This document shows positions 53,610 through 62,384 of a DNA stretch of 64,000 nt, one piece after another. The stretch is from Caballeronia turbans (GTDB lineage: Bacteria; Pseudomonadota; Gammaproteobacteria; Burkholderiales; Burkholderiaceae). Position 1 is the first letter of the stretch. Each line of letters starts with the position of its first letter. Location of the stretch: assembly GCA_001544655.2 (NCBI GenBank), contig FCOD02000003.1, forward strand, positions 62,001-126,000, in the 5' to 3' direction. Below the pieces are notes generated by a model. That model was not told the DNA's origin. It searched no databases and saw only the letters and a list, made by a program, of their open reading frames with translations. The translations under genes were made by a program, and so were the position numbers.

Positions 53610-54692
53610 TTATGCGACCTTGTTGGTTTCGTTGTGCGCGCGCTCGGTTTCGAGCAACGCTTCCTTGCGCGGCCTGCCCCAACGATAGCCCGCGATCGCG
53701 CCGTCCTTGCCGATCACGCGATGGCACGGAATCGCGAGCGCGACCGGATTCGACGCACACGCATTCGCCACCGCCCGCACCGCGCCCGGTGTGCCGAGCG
53801 ATTCGGCGATATCCGTATAACTGCGCGTCTGCCCGTATGGGATGCGGCGCAACGCGTCCCACACGCGCCGCTGGAACGCGGTCGCGCCGATGTCGAGCGG
53901 CAAGTCGAAACGCTCGCGCGTGCCTTGAAGATACGCGCGAATCTGCGCGATGAACGGCTCCATCCTCGCTGCATCCTCGACGCGTCCGGCCTGCGCAAAG
54001 TCGGCTGCGAGCTGATCGATGAGCGTGTTGGCATCGTCGCCGAAAGCGATCTTGCAAACGCCCTTGTCGGTCGCGGCGACGAGCACCGTGCCGAGCGGCG
54101 TCGTGGCGGTCGCGTAACGCACGGTCAGTCCCGCGCCCTTTCGTTTGTACGCGGACGGCGTCATGCCCAGTTCCGCAGGCACGGCTTCGTACATGCGCGA
54201 TGGCGAACCGAAGCCGGCGTCGTGCGTCGCGCGCGTGACGTCGCGGCCGCGCTGCAACGCATCGCGCAACACGCCCGCCCGCTGTGCCGCCTGATACTGC
54301 CGCGGCGAAACCCCGACGATCCGCGAAAACAGGCGCTGCAGATGGAACGGACTGACGTGGACGGCATCGCTCAGTTGCGCGAGCGTCATGCGCTGCTGCG
54401 GATCGGCGTCGAGCACCTTGCACGCGCGCTCGACGATCGCCAGCTCGCGCGGCAGGCTCGTCGGCTGGCAACGCTTGCACGCGCGATATCCGGCTGCGAC
54501 GGCTGCATCGGTCGTCGGAAAGAACTCGACGTTCTCACGACGCGGCGCACGTGACGCGCACGACGGCCGGCAGAACACGCCCGTCGTGCGCACGGCGAAG
54601 AAGAAGGCGCCGTCAGCGCGCTCGTCGCGATCGACGACCGCCTGCCAGCGGCATTCGTCAGATGAAAAAACAGGCGCTGCTACGGTTTTCAT
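53610..54692 (-). CDS. ada: Ada: bifunctional alkyl-DNA repair methyltransferase and regulator
   Basis: This 360-residue protein has the N-terminal phosphotriester-repair zinc domain with cysteines in VFCRPSCASR and ACKRCQP. An AraC-type helix-turn-helix follows (LSDAVHVSPFHLQRLFSRIV). The C-terminal O6-alkylguanine methyltransferase domain has the acceptor Cys in NPVALAIPCHRVIGKDG. Both repair halves appear intact. Methylation of the N-terminal cysteine turns Ada into an activator of the adaptive response. GAGGTCC precedes the ATG. Confidence 0.95.
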   Translation of the reverse strand: MKTVAAPVFSSDECRWQAVVDRDERADGAFFFAVRTTGVFCRPSCASRAPRRENVEFFPTTDAAVAAGYRACKRCQPTSLPRELAIVERACKVLDADPQQRMTLAQLSDAVHVSPFHLQRLFSRIVGVSPRQYQAAQRAGVLRDALQRGRDVTRATHDAGFGSPSRMYEAVPAELGMTPSAYKRKGAGLTVRYATATTPLGTVLVAATDKGVCKIAFGDDANTLIDQLAADFAQAGRVEDAARMEPFIAQIRAYLQGTRERFDLPLDIGATAFQRRVWDALRRIPYGQTRSYTDIAESLGTPGAVRAVANACASNPVALAIPCHRVIGKDGAIAGYRWGRPRKEALLETERAHNETNKVA

Positions 54693-54846
54693 GATGGACC
54701 TCGAGGCTCTTGGGTACGGGACCACTGTAGAGCCACGCAGATGAGGTTACGCGCCGTTTCTTGCTGTGTCATCGGCACGCGGGATTTGAAAAGTGACGCG
54801 CAGATACCACAAACGGACGCCATAGGGGTTTGTACCGAAATTTCTA

Positions 54847-54875
54847 TTGCGTCGCATCAACCGTCTGTGTATTAT
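54847..54875 (+). promoter_or_regulatory. Promoter of the anti-Shine-Dalgarno small RNA
   Basis: TTGCGT (54847-54852), an exact 17-base spacer and TATTAT (54870-54875) give a good sigma70 promoter pointing rightward into a gap with no plus-strand gene. Transcription would start at about 54881-54883. Confidence 0.65.
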
Positions 54876-54880
54876 TGGAA

Positions 54881-54942
54881 CTGTCTCCTCCATGTCTCCT
54901 CCTGATATGGATTCAGCCCGCCGACCAGGCGGGCTTTTTTTT
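54881..54942 (+). ncRNA. Small RNA with two anti-Shine-Dalgarno motifs (NcS27-like)
   Basis: The transcript would be about 60 nt. It contains TGTCTCCTCC twice (54883-54892 shifted, and 54893-54902). A first hairpin has stem TCCAT / ATGGA (54889-54893, 54907-54911) and shows the second motif in its loop. A terminator stem AGCCCGCC / GGCGGGCT (54915-54922, 54928-54935) ends in eight T residues. The loop is complementary to GGAGGAGACA-type ribosome-binding sites. From memory, Burkholderia has double-hairpin, anti-Shine-Dalgarno small RNAs such as NcS27 that tune carbon use; this looks like that family. On the opposite strand a 49-codon frame exists but lacks a promoter. Confidence 0.72.
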
Positions 54943-54980
54943 GCCCGCCTTTTTTGCCACGTTTCAAACGCGGAAGGCAC

Positions 54981-55005
54981 AAAAAACCGGGCTCGCAGCC
55001 CGGTT
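54981..55005 (-). terminator. Intrinsic terminator of hslVU
   Basis: The stem AACCGGGCT / AGCCCGGTT with a three-base loop is followed on the minus strand by six T residues, 24 bases after the hslU stop codon. Confidence 0.88.
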
Positions 55006-55028
55006 CGTTGCATGCACCGCCGCGGTCG

Positions 55029-56366
55029 TTACAGCACGTAGCGCGACAGGTCTTCGTCCTCCGCCACCTCGCCGAGCGCGCGGTCTACGTATGCGGCATC
55101 GATCCGCACCGGCTGCCCCGTGTGATTGCCCGCCGCGAAGGACACTTCCTCCAGCAACTTTTCGATGACGGTATACAGCCGTCGCGCGCCGATGTTCTCG
55201 GTCTTCTCGTTCACCGAAAATGCGATTTCAGCAAGACGCCGGATGCCTTCGTCGGTGAAATCGAGCTCGACGTCTTCGGTTGCGAGCAGCGCCTTGTACT
55301 GCTTCACGAGGCTCGCGTCGGTCGAATTCAGGATCGATTCGAAGTCACCGACCGACAGCGAATCCAGCTCCACGCGAATCGGAAAACGCCCTTGCAGCTC
55401 GGGGATCAGATCGCTCGGCTTGGCCAGATGGAACGCCCCGCTCGCGATGAACAGGATGTGATCGGTCTTGATCATCCCGTACTTCGTGTTGATGGTCGTG
55501 CCTTCGACGAGCGGCAGCAGGTCGCGCTGCACACCCGCGCGCGACACTTCGGCGCCGCCCGCCTCGCTGCGCGACGCGATCTTGTCGATTTCATCGAGGA
55601 ACACGATGCCGTTCTGCTCGACGTTCTGCACCGCCTTGCTCTTGACCTCTTCGTCGTTGAGCATCTTGCCGGCTTCCTCATCCGTCAGGAGCTTGAGCGC
55701 TTCCTTGACCTTTACCTTGCGCCGCGTCTTCTTGCCGCCGCCGATGTTCGCGAACATCGAGCGGATCTGCTCGGTCATGTCTTCCATGCCCGGCGGCCCC
55801 ATGATGTCCATGCCGACTTGCGGCATTTCCACATCGAGCTCGATTTCCTTGTCATCGAGCGCGCCTTCACGCAGGCGCTTGCGGAAGGTCTGGCGCGTGG
55901 CGTTATCGCCTTCGCTGCTCGATTCGGCCGCGCCGAAGCCGACGGGGCGCGCGCTCGGCAGCAGGATGTCGAGAATGCGGTCTTCGGCGCGATCTTCCGC
56001 CTTGGTACGCACCTTCTTCATCTCGGATTCGCGTGTCTGCTTGACGGAAATCTCGATCAGATCGCGCACGATGCTGTCCACATCGCGCCCGACGTAGCCC
56101 ACTTCGGTGAACTTGGTCGCTTCGATCTTGATAAACGGCGCATCCGCGAGTTTCGCGAGACGGCGCGCGATCTCGGTCTTGCCGACGCCCGTCGGCCCGA
56201 TCATCAGAATGTTCTTCGGCGTGATTTCCTGACGCAACGGCTCGGCGACCTGCTGACGGCGCCAGCGGTTACGCAACGCGACGGCAACCGCCTTCTTCGC
56301 GCGTCCTTGGCCGATGATGTGCTTGTCGAGTTCGGAGACGATTTCGGAGGGAGTCATGGTGGTCAT
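55029..56366 (-). CDS. hslU: HslU (ClpY), ATPase of the HslUV protease
   Basis: This 445-residue AAA+ unfoldase has Walker [20 protein letters not shown] near residue 56, the pore motif GYVGRD and Walker [13 protein letters not shown]. The intermediate domain (about 110-240) and a C-terminal tail DEDLSRYVL that docks into HslV are both present. It unfolds proteins into HslV under heat stress. AGGA lies upstream. It is 12 bases behind hslV. Confidence 0.97.
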   Translation of the reverse strand: MTTMTPSEIVSELDKHIIGQGRAKKAVAVALRNRWRRQQVAEPLRQEITPKNILMIGPTGVGKTEIARRLAKLADAPFIKIEATKFTEVGYVGRDVDSIVRDLIEISVKQTRESEMKKVRTKAEDRAEDRILDILLPSARPVGFGAAESSSEGDNATRQTFRKRLREGALDDKEIELDVEMPQVGMDIMGPPGMEDMTEQIRSMFANIGGGKKTRRKVKVKEALKLLTDEEAGKMLNDEEVKSKAVQNVEQNGIVFLDEIDKIASRSEAGGAEVSRAGVQRDLLPLVEGTTINTKYGMIKTDHILFIASGAFHLAKPSDLIPELQGRFPIRVELDSLSVGDFESILNSTDASLVKQYKALLATEDVELDFTDEGIRRLAEIAFSVNEKTENIGARRLYTVIEKLLEEVSFAAGNHTGQPVRIDAAYVDRALGEVAEDEDLSRYVL

Positions 56367-56378
56367 CGCTTGGGTCCT

Positions 56379-56915
56379 TTATTCGATCGTCTCGATGACG
56401 CGATTGTGGTTGGTGTAGATGCACATGTCGCCGGCGATGGTGAGCGCCTTTTCGACGACATCGCGCGGCGCGAGATCCGTATTCTCGACGAGCGCCTGCG
56501 CCGCCGCTTGCGCGTATGCGCCGCCCGAGCCGATCGCGGCGATGCCGTGTTCCGGGTCGAGCACGTCGCCGTTGCCGGTGATGACGAGCGTCGTGTCCTT
56601 GTCGGCCGTGATCAACATTGCTTCGAGCCGGCGCAGCATGCGGTCGGTGCGCCAGTCTTTCGCCAGTTCGACGGCGGCGCGCGTCAGATTGCCCTGATGT
56701 TTCTCGAGCTTCGCTTCGAATCGATCGAGCAGCGAGAACGCGTCGGCGGTGCCGCCGGCGAAGCCGACCAGCACCTTGCCGCCATAGATGCGGCGCACTT
56801 TCTTCGCGCCCCCTTTCATGACGATGTTGCCGAGCGTCACCTGACCATCGCCGCCCAGCGCGACCTTGCCGTCGCGGCGCACGGAGACGATGGTCGTGCC
56901 GTGAAATTGTTCCAT
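56379..56915 (-). CDS. hslV: HslV (ClpQ), peptidase of the HslUV protease
   Basis: This 178-residue N-terminal nucleophile peptidase reads [22 protein letters not shown]. The catalytic Thr is residue 7, so a six-residue propeptide must be removed rather than just the initiator Met as in E. coli. [17 protein letters not shown] and [10 protein letters not shown] are typical. It forms the proteolytic core with HslU. Confidence 0.97.
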   Translation of the reverse strand: MEQFHGTTIVSVRRDGKVALGGDGQVTLGNIVMKGGAKKVRRIYGGKVLVGFAGGTADAFSLLDRFEAKLEKHQGNLTRAAVELAKDWRTDRMLRRLEAMLITADKDTTLVITGNGDVLDPEHGIAAIGSGGAYAQAAAQALVENTDLAPRDVVEKALTIAGDMCIYTNHNRVIETIE

Positions 56916-57286
56916 GTGCGTTCCTTGTGAAAACCAGAAGGACGCGGGCGGCTTCGTCGTCGAGCGACCGGCCGCCGCGCAGTCGAGAATTCGATGGAGT
57001 GCACGGCGCGGGGTTCCGTCAGAGCTCGAGGCCTCGGGCGGACGGCGCCGCGCGCGCGCCAGCCGCGATCAGGCTGTTGCGGGGCGCGTCGAGTGAATTT
57101 TAGGGCGGCGGCAGATTTATCAAGGCATGTGGTGTCGTCGCCCGCCGTTTTTACCTGCCGGAAAGCAAAAAGGCACCCCTTCTATGGGTGCCTTTCTCCT
57201 GATGCAATTACGTGCGAGCAGCTTTTCGCGGCGGCGTCTTCCCCGTGGCGGGCCGGTCCCGCGACGCTCGCCTGCCGACGACGATT
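56916..57286. other. Gap upstream of hslV, with the dksA terminator
   Basis: This 371-base stretch has no supported gene. It should contain the hslVU promoter (heat-shock regulated in relatives), but I cannot identify a clear sigma32 element. Its right half holds the dksA terminator at 57167-57195. Confidence 0.4.
57167..57195 (-). terminator. Intrinsic terminator of dksA
   Basis: The stem AAAGGCACCC / GGGTGCCTTT with a seven-base loop is followed on the minus strand by T-rich sequence, about 90 bases after the dksA stop codon. Confidence 0.85.
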
Positions 57287-57703
57287 TCAGTCGCCGAAAA
57301 GCTTCTGGCGCAGTTCGCGGCGTTCCTGAGCTTCGAGCGAGAGCGTGGCCGTCGGGCGCGCGAGCAGGCGCGGAATGCCGATCGGTTCGCCGGTCTCTTC
57401 GCACCAGCCGTAATCGCCCGAATCGATGCGCGCGAGCGATTGCTGCACCTTCTTCAGAAGCTTGCGCTCGCGATCACGCGTGCGCAGCTCCAGTGCATGT
57501 TCTTCCTCGATGGTTGCGCGATCCGCCGGATCCGGCACGATCACCGTTTCCCGCAGATTTTCGGTCGTCTGGCCGGCATTCTTCAGAATGTCCGCTTGCA
57601 ACTGCTCGAGCCGGTTCTTGAAGAAGGCGAGTTGATCCTCGTTCATGTAGTCCTTCTCGCTCATCTTCAGGATTTCGGCTTCGGTCAAGAGTTTCGTTGT
57701 CAT
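57287..57703 (-). CDS. dksA: DksA, RNA polymerase-binding stringent-response factor
   Basis: This 138-residue protein binds the RNA polymerase secondary channel and works with ppGpp. A coiled-coil (residues about 30-100) carries the tip DPADRATIEEEHALELRTRD with the acidic residues needed for activity. The globular end normally has a four-cysteine zinc finger. Here it reads YGWCEETGEPIGIPRLLARP with TATLS after it, so only one Cys is kept, as in other beta-proteobacterial DksA proteins. It therefore should fold without zinc. Confidence 0.96.
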   Translation of the reverse strand: MTTKLLTEAEILKMSEKDYMNEDQLAFFKNRLEQLQADILKNAGQTTENLRETVIVPDPADRATIEEEHALELRTRDRERKLLKKVQQSLARIDSGDYGWCEETGEPIGIPRLLARPTATLSLEAQERRELRQKLFGD

Positions 57704-58030
57704 CTGCTTGCTTCTTCAATGTAAGGCGATGTCTGCGCAACGCCCGCACTTGCGTTACCCGCATGCAGCGCATCAGGACGCTTGGGCTGCGCGACGCGCC
57801 GATGCGGGGCCGAACTCCTCTGGAAACCGATCTTGGATGATGCTCCGGATGACCGGGCGCATTCGCATGGCCCCGGATTTCCGGCCCCGGTGCTTTGTCT
57901 TGATTTGCCTTCCCCCGGCAAATCGAGGCATCGTCCCGACGGGACATCCCTTTTCCTAACGTCCGCCGAGCGAGCGCCTGAAAGACGCGCATTCAGCGAA
58001 ACTGCCCTTCTCCAGTGGGGCTGTATTGTA
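57704..58030 (-). promoter_or_regulatory. Structured 5' leader and promoter region of dksA
   Basis: Between a TACAAT-like -10 (ATTGTA at 58025-58030 on the plus strand) and dksA lie about 320 bases. Stacked hairpins are GTCCC / GGGAC (57933-57945), GATTTGCC / GGCAAATC (57902-57924, seven-base loop) and CCGGA / TCCGG (57883-57894). A TTGACA (58069-58074, minus strand) lies further up but is not well spaced. A long structured leader suggests post-transcriptional control of dksA. No coding gene is seen in 57704-58171. Confidence 0.4.
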
Positions 58031-58171
58031 ACTGAACCGCAAATTCCGACGATAACCGAGGAAAACCCTGTCAATTCGCGCCGGAATTTCAAAAATATAA
58101 CGCTTGAACGTGCAAAAAGCGATGTCGGTTGGTGCCCGCGGTTACACACGCGCACTAAAAGTCGATCATGA

Positions 58172-58208
58172 AAAACGCCGCACGCGAGGCAATCGCGTGC
58201 GGCGTTTT
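58172..58208 (-). terminator. Intrinsic terminator after the second CobW gene
   Basis: A 15-bp perfect stem AAAACGCCGCACGCG / CGCGTGCGGCGTTTT with a seven-base loop lies 62 bases after the CobW stop codon, with T residues after it on the minus strand. Confidence 0.88.
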
Positions 58209-58270
58209 ATTTCGGTGCCCGTTTTTCGCCCGCGCGTGCCGTGCACGATCCAAGCGAGATGCATGCCGGA

Positions 58271-59338
58271 TTACTTCACGAGGCAGGCGTCGAGGCCGTC
58301 GGTGATCAGATCCTTCGGAAGCTCGATGCCGATGAACACCATCTTGCTGTTCTTCTTTTCGATCGGCATCCACTTGCCGGCGAGGTCGCTGCCCATCATC
58401 TGATGCACGCCCTGGAAGACGACCTTGCGATCGACGCCCTTCATATACAGCACGCCCTTGTAGCGCAGCAGCCGCTCGCCATAGATCTGCAGAATGCCGC
58501 CGAGGAAATCTTCGAGGCGGTTCGGATCGAACGGCTTCTCGCTGCGGTACACGAACGACTTGATCTTGTCGTCGTGGTGCGCGTGATGGTGGTGATGTCC
58601 GTGCTCGTGCTCGTGATCGTGGCTGTGATCGTGGCCGCAGGTGGAATGATCGTGATCGTCATGCGCGTGGTCATGATCGTGATCGTCTTCGGCGAGGAAG
58701 TCCGGATCGATTTCGAGCTTCGAGTTCAGATTGAAGCCCCGCAGGTCGAAAATTTCCTTGATGTCGGCATCGCCGAAATTCACGACCTTGATCGCCGCGC
58801 GCGGGTTCATGTGCAGCAGGCGATGCTTCAGCGCTTCGAGTTCGTCGGCCGAGACGAGATCGGACTTCGTGACGAACAGACGATCCGCGAAGCCGACCTG
58901 CCGCTGCACCACTTCGTGTTGATCGAGTTGCGAATTCGCGTGCTTCGCGTCGACGAGCGTGATGATCGCGTCGAGCAGGAATTCGTCGGCGACGGTGTTA
59001 TCCATGAAGAACGTCTGCGCGACCGGACCCGGATTCGCGAGGCCGGTCGTTTCGATCACGACGCGGTCGAAATCGAGCGTGCCCGCCTTGTTGCGATTCG
59101 CGAGATCTTCGAGCGCGCGTGCCAGATCGCCGCGGATCGTGCAGCAGATGCAGCCGTTGCTCATCTGGATGATCTGCTCGTTCGTTTCCTGCACGAGGAT
59201 TTCGTTGTCGATGTTCTCTTCGCCGAATTCGTTCTCGATCACGGCGATCTTCATGCCGTGCTGCTCGTTCAGGATGCGCTTGAGCAGCGTGGTTTTGCCG
59301 CTGCCCAGAAAGCCGGTCAGGATGGTTACGGGGATCAT
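58271..59338 (-). CDS. CobW/COG0523 GTPase with intact CXCC and His-rich insert
   Basis: This 355-residue G3E-family metallochaperone-type GTPase starts MIPVTILTGFLGSGKTTLLK (Walker A). It has MSNGCICCTIRGDLARAL (the CXCC metal site), RVVIETTGLANPGPV and the TKSD base-recognition motif. A His/Asp-rich stretch of about 45 residues (HDHDHAHDDHDHSTCGHDHS and on) sits before the C-terminal CobW_C domain. Such proteins deliver zinc, or act in zinc shortage, at the cytosol. AGGCGA precedes the ATG. It stands alone, with its own terminator. Confidence 0.92.
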   Translation of the reverse strand: MIPVTILTGFLGSGKTTLLKRILNEQHGMKIAVIENEFGEENIDNEILVQETNEQIIQMSNGCICCTIRGDLARALEDLANRNKAGTLDFDRVVIETTGLANPGPVAQTFFMDNTVADEFLLDAIITLVDAKHANSQLDQHEVVQRQVGFADRLFVTKSDLVSADELEALKHRLLHMNPRAAIKVVNFGDADIKEIFDLRGFNLNSKLEIDPDFLAEDDHDHDHAHDDHDHSTCGHDHSHDHEHEHGHHHHHAHHDDKIKSFVYRSEKPFDPNRLEDFLGGILQIYGERLLRYKGVLYMKGVDRKVVFQGVHQMMGSDLAGKWMPIEKKNSKMVFIGIELPKDLITDGLDACLVK

Positions 59339-59459
59339 GGTGTCGCCTGTGTCCTTGTCTGTAATACGTAGATCGCACTGAATCGGGTATTGAAACATAT
59401 TTGTCAAGCCGACGCTTCCGTGCTCCGCGCGGCAGTGCATCGCGGCTACATTAGGCCGA

Positions 59460-60659
59460 TCAGGCGATTTGCAACAGCAGCCCTTTCAGGTATTCGCCTT
59501 CCGGAAACGCCGTCAGCAGCGGATGATCGACGCCCGCGCCCAGCCGTTTCAGGATCCGCGCATCGACGCGCGCGTCCGCGGCCGCGCCCGCGACGATCTT
59601 CTGAAACAGGTCCGAATCGATCGCGCCGGAGCACGAATAGGTGAAGAGCAGCCCGCCCGGACGGAGCAACTTGAAGCCGCTCAGATTGATGTCCTTGTAG
59701 GCGCGCGCGGCGCGATCGACGGTTTCCTTCGACGGCGCGAATTTCGGCGGATCGAGCACGATCAGATCGAAGCGCTGGCCTTCGTCGTAGAGACGGCGCA
59801 GCGTCTTGAACGCGTCGGCGTCGAGCCACTCGGCCTTTTCGGCGTCGAACCCGTTCGCCTTGACGTTTTCGCGAGCCAGCGCGAGCGCTTCACCGGACGA
59901 ATCGACGGAAACCACGCGCGTCGCCCCGCCTTTCAAGGCGGCGAGAGAGAAACCGCCTGTATAGCAGAAGCAGTTCAGCACTTCGCGGCCTTGCGCGTTC
60001 TGCGCGACGAGCACGCGGTTGTCGCGCTGATCGACATAGAAGCCTGTCTTGTGGCCGTTACGCACGTCGACGTGATAGCGCACGCCGCATTCGTTCGTGA
60101 TGAGCGTCTCGGGCGGCGCGTCGCCCGCGAGCACGCCGGTCGTCTGTTCGAGGCCTTCCTTCTGGCGGATCGACACGTCCGAGCGCTCGTAGACGTTCGG
60201 GCAGCCGGTCGCGGCGATCAGCGCCTGCACGATCGCTTCCTTCCACGCTTCGACGCCCGTTGCCATGAACTGGCAGACGAGCTGCGCGTGCGTGCCTTCG
60301 TCCCCGACGTAGTAATCGACGATCAGTCCCGGCAAGCCGTCCGCTTCGCCGAAGACGAGACGCGTGGCGCCGGTGTCCTTCACCATCGTCTGGCGGTGCG
60401 CGACGGCGCGCTGCACGCGGCGCTTGAAGAACGCGTGATCGACCGGCTCGCTCTCGTCGAAGGTCCAGACGCGCGCGCGGATTTGCGAGTGCGGGCTGTA
60501 CGACGCGCGCGCGAGAAGGCGCCCATCGGCGGCGCGCACGGTGACGGTCGCGCCGGGCGCGGGATTGCCGTCGATGCGCGCGATGGCGTTCGCGTAGATC
60601 CACGGATGGCGGCGGACGAGCGATTTGTCCTTCGCCGGTTTGAGCGTGATGGTGTTCAT
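59460..60659 (-). CDS. rlmI: RlmI-type class I rRNA (cytosine-C5) methyltransferase
   Basis: This 399-residue protein has an N-terminal PUA domain (MNTITLKPAKDKSLVRRHPW, residues 1-75), a middle domain with VYERSDVSIRQKEG and a Rossmann methyltransferase domain. That domain has the AdoMet loop VLNCFCYTGGFSLAALKGGA near 225 and catalytic DLIVLDPPKFAPSK. E. coli RlmI makes m5C1962 of 23S rRNA. Paralogues exist, so the exact nucleotide is inferred. It lies 37 bases behind xerC and probably in its operon. Confidence 0.88.
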   Translation of the reverse strand: MNTITLKPAKDKSLVRRHPWIYANAIARIDGNPAPGATVTVRAADGRLLARASYSPHSQIRARVWTFDESEPVDHAFFKRRVQRAVAHRQTMVKDTGATRLVFGEADGLPGLIVDYYVGDEGTHAQLVCQFMATGVEAWKEAIVQALIAATGCPNVYERSDVSIRQKEGLEQTTGVLAGDAPPETLITNECGVRYHVDVRNGHKTGFYVDQRDNRVLVAQNAQGREVLNCFCYTGGFSLAALKGGATRVVSVDSSGEALALARENVKANGFDAEKAEWLDADAFKTLRRLYDEGQRFDLIVLDPPKFAPSKETVDRAARAYKDINLSGFKLLRPGGLLFTYSCSGAIDSDLFQKIVAGAAADARVDARILKRLGAGVDHPLLTAFPEGEYLKGLLLQIA

Positions 60660-60696
60660 TGCATTGATTAATGCAGCGCGCGAGGCACTGTCGGGA

Positions 60697-61647
60697 TCAA
60701 TCGCGCTTCTTTGCGCGCGGGTGCGCCGCATCGTAGACGCGGGCGAGATGCTGAAAATCGAGCGACGTATAAACCTGCGTGGCCGTGATGCTCGCGTGGC
60801 CGAGCAGCTCCTGCACCGCGCGCAGATCGCCGCTCGATTGCAGGACATGCGTGGCGAAGGAATGCCGCAGCACGTGCGGATGCACGTTCGACGGAATGCC
60901 GGCCTGCAGCGCGAGCCGCTTCACGCGCTCGCGCACCACGCCGGGCGACATGCGATTGCCGCGCACGGAGAGAAAGAGCGCGTGCGGATCGAGCTTGACG
61001 AATTCGCCGCGCACGTCGATCCATGCGCGCAATGCTTCGAGCGCCTTGCTGCCGACGGGCACTTTGCGCATGCGCTTTCCTTTGCCCAGAACCGTGACTT
61101 CCGCGTTCGCCAGATCGATCCAGCCCTGCGACGTATGTTCTTTGGTATCGACGTGGCGCACGTCCAGCCCGACGAGTTCGGCGAGCCGCAGGCCCGACGA
61201 GTAGAAGAGTTCGAGGATCGCGTGATCGCGCAGTGCTTCGGTCGTGCCGGCTTGCGGCGCGTCCATGAGCCGGCTGGCGTCATCGACGGAAAGCGCTTTC
61301 GGGAGCGTCTTTTCGCGTTTCGGCGCGCGCACCGTCGCGACGGGATTCGCGGGCATCTCGACACGCTCGGCGAGCCATCGATAGAACGCGCGCCACGCCG
61401 ACAGCCGATGCGCGATCGAGCGCGACGACAGCCCGCCCGCATGTGCCCGCACGACCGCGCCGCGGATATCGGCGGCGGTCAGCGACTCGAGCGGACGGTC
61501 CTTGGCGAGGGCGCGCAGTTCGCTCAACTCGTATGTATAGCCGCGCAGGGTGTGCTCGGACAGATGCCGCTGATGCTCCAGCATCGCAAGATAGTCGGCG
61601 ATCACACCGCCTTGGGGGGCATCCTTCGGGGCGTCGGCGGCGTCCAT
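60697..61647 (-). CDS. xerC: XerC tyrosine recombinase
   Basis: This 316-residue recombinase resolves chromosome dimers at dif with XerD. The N-terminal core-binding domain (YLAMLEHQRHLSEHTLRGYT) is followed by the catalytic domain with Arg in SSGLRLAELVGLD and Lys in VLGKGKRMRKVPV. His-x2-Arg is in HVLRHSFATHVLQ, His in LLGHASITATQ and nucleophile Tyr in QVYTSL. It is two bases behind the DUF484 gene, the common dapF-DUF484-xerC arrangement. Confidence 0.95.
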   Translation of the reverse strand: MDAADAPKDAPQGGVIADYLAMLEHQRHLSEHTLRGYTYELSELRALAKDRPLESLTAADIRGAVVRAHAGGLSSRSIAHRLSAWRAFYRWLAERVEMPANPVATVRAPKREKTLPKALSVDDASRLMDAPQAGTTEALRDHAILELFYSSGLRLAELVGLDVRHVDTKEHTSQGWIDLANAEVTVLGKGKRMRKVPVGSKALEALRAWIDVRGEFVKLDPHALFLSVRGNRMSPGVVRERVKRLALQAGIPSNVHPHVLRHSFATHVLQSSGDLRAVQELLGHASITATQVYTSLDFQHLARVYDAAHPRAKKRD

Positions 61648-61649
61648 GT

Positions 61650-62369
61650 TCAGTGCGGCAGCAAGCGGGACAGCGCGGCGCTCGCCAGCGCGCCGATCTG
61701 CGTGAGGAAGTCGGTCGCCATGCCGTCGTGGAAGCGGCGCGGATCGGGCGAGCCCATCACGAGCAGGCCGAAGCTCGGCGCATCCGGGCCGGCTTGCGGA
61801 TCGCGCAGCGCGATCAGCGAGACGGATTCGATCGTACGGTCGGTGTCGGGCGGGCCGTCGCTGGGCGGGACCGTCGCCGATGCCGAATTCACCGCGCCGA
61901 GCCACTGCGCTGCCGCGAAGCCCGTGTTCGCGCCGCAGTACGGCGCGGCGAGACTGCTTGTGAATATGCGCACTTCCTCGCCGACCTGACGCGCGAAATC
62001 GGCCTGCCGGTACGCTTCGTCGATATCCCACACGCGCAGCGCGGCGTGTGGCACGTCGAAAACTTCGCACAAGCCCTTGCTGATCGTCGCGGGCAACGCG
62101 TACGGATCGCGCTGGGAAATCACGCGCACGGTCCAGCGGTTGAACTTGCTCGAGATGGTGTCGTTCTCGTGGCCGTAACGCAGCAGCTCGGCGAGACGCC
62201 GTTCGAGTTGCTTGTTCTTGTCGCGCAGCATTTCCATCTGGCGTTCCTGCAGCGACACGGCGGCTTTGCCGTGCGGATTCGAAAGCCGGATGGTGCCGAG
62301 CAGTTCCGCGTGCTCGGCAAAGAAATCGGGGTTGTCGAGCAGGTAGTCGGCGACTTCGCGTGGATTCAT
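61650..62369 (-). CDS. DUF484 (GAF-like) protein
   Basis: This 239-residue protein has the N-terminal DUF484 signature MNPREVADYLLDNPDFFAEH and SLQERQMEMLRDKNKQLERR (coiled coil). A GAF-like domain follows from about residue 85 (SFGLLVMGSPDPRRFHDGMA). The function is unknown. It is conserved between dapF and xerC in many proteobacteria, where the genes are cotranscribed. Confidence 0.92.
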   Translation of the reverse strand: MNPREVADYLLDNPDFFAEHAELLGTIRLSNPHGKAAVSLQERQMEMLRDKNKQLERRLAELLRYGHENDTISSKFNRWTVRVISQRDPYALPATISKGLCEVFDVPHAALRVWDIDEAYRQADFARQVGEEVRIFTSSLAAPYCGANTGFAAAQWLGAVNSASATVPPSDGPPDTDRTIESVSLIALRDPQAGPDAPSFGLLVMGSPDPRRFHDGMATDFLTQIGALASAALSRLLPH

Positions 62370-62384
62370 GGTGACGTGTATGCG

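Noticed and set aside
54747-54893. 49-codon minus-strand frame starting MEETVPIIHRRLM with a perfect-looking AGGAGG
   Set aside because: The GGAGGAGAC that mimics a ribosome-binding site is the complement of the duplicated small-RNA motif. The strand has no promoter after the hslU terminator, whereas the other strand has a well-spaced promoter and terminator. The composition of the peptide is not protein-like.
58550-58700. Imperfect GTG-ATG-rich repeats (ATCGTGATC-like) considered as iterons
   Set aside because: They are the codons of the His/Asp-rich metal-binding stretch of the CobW GTPase.
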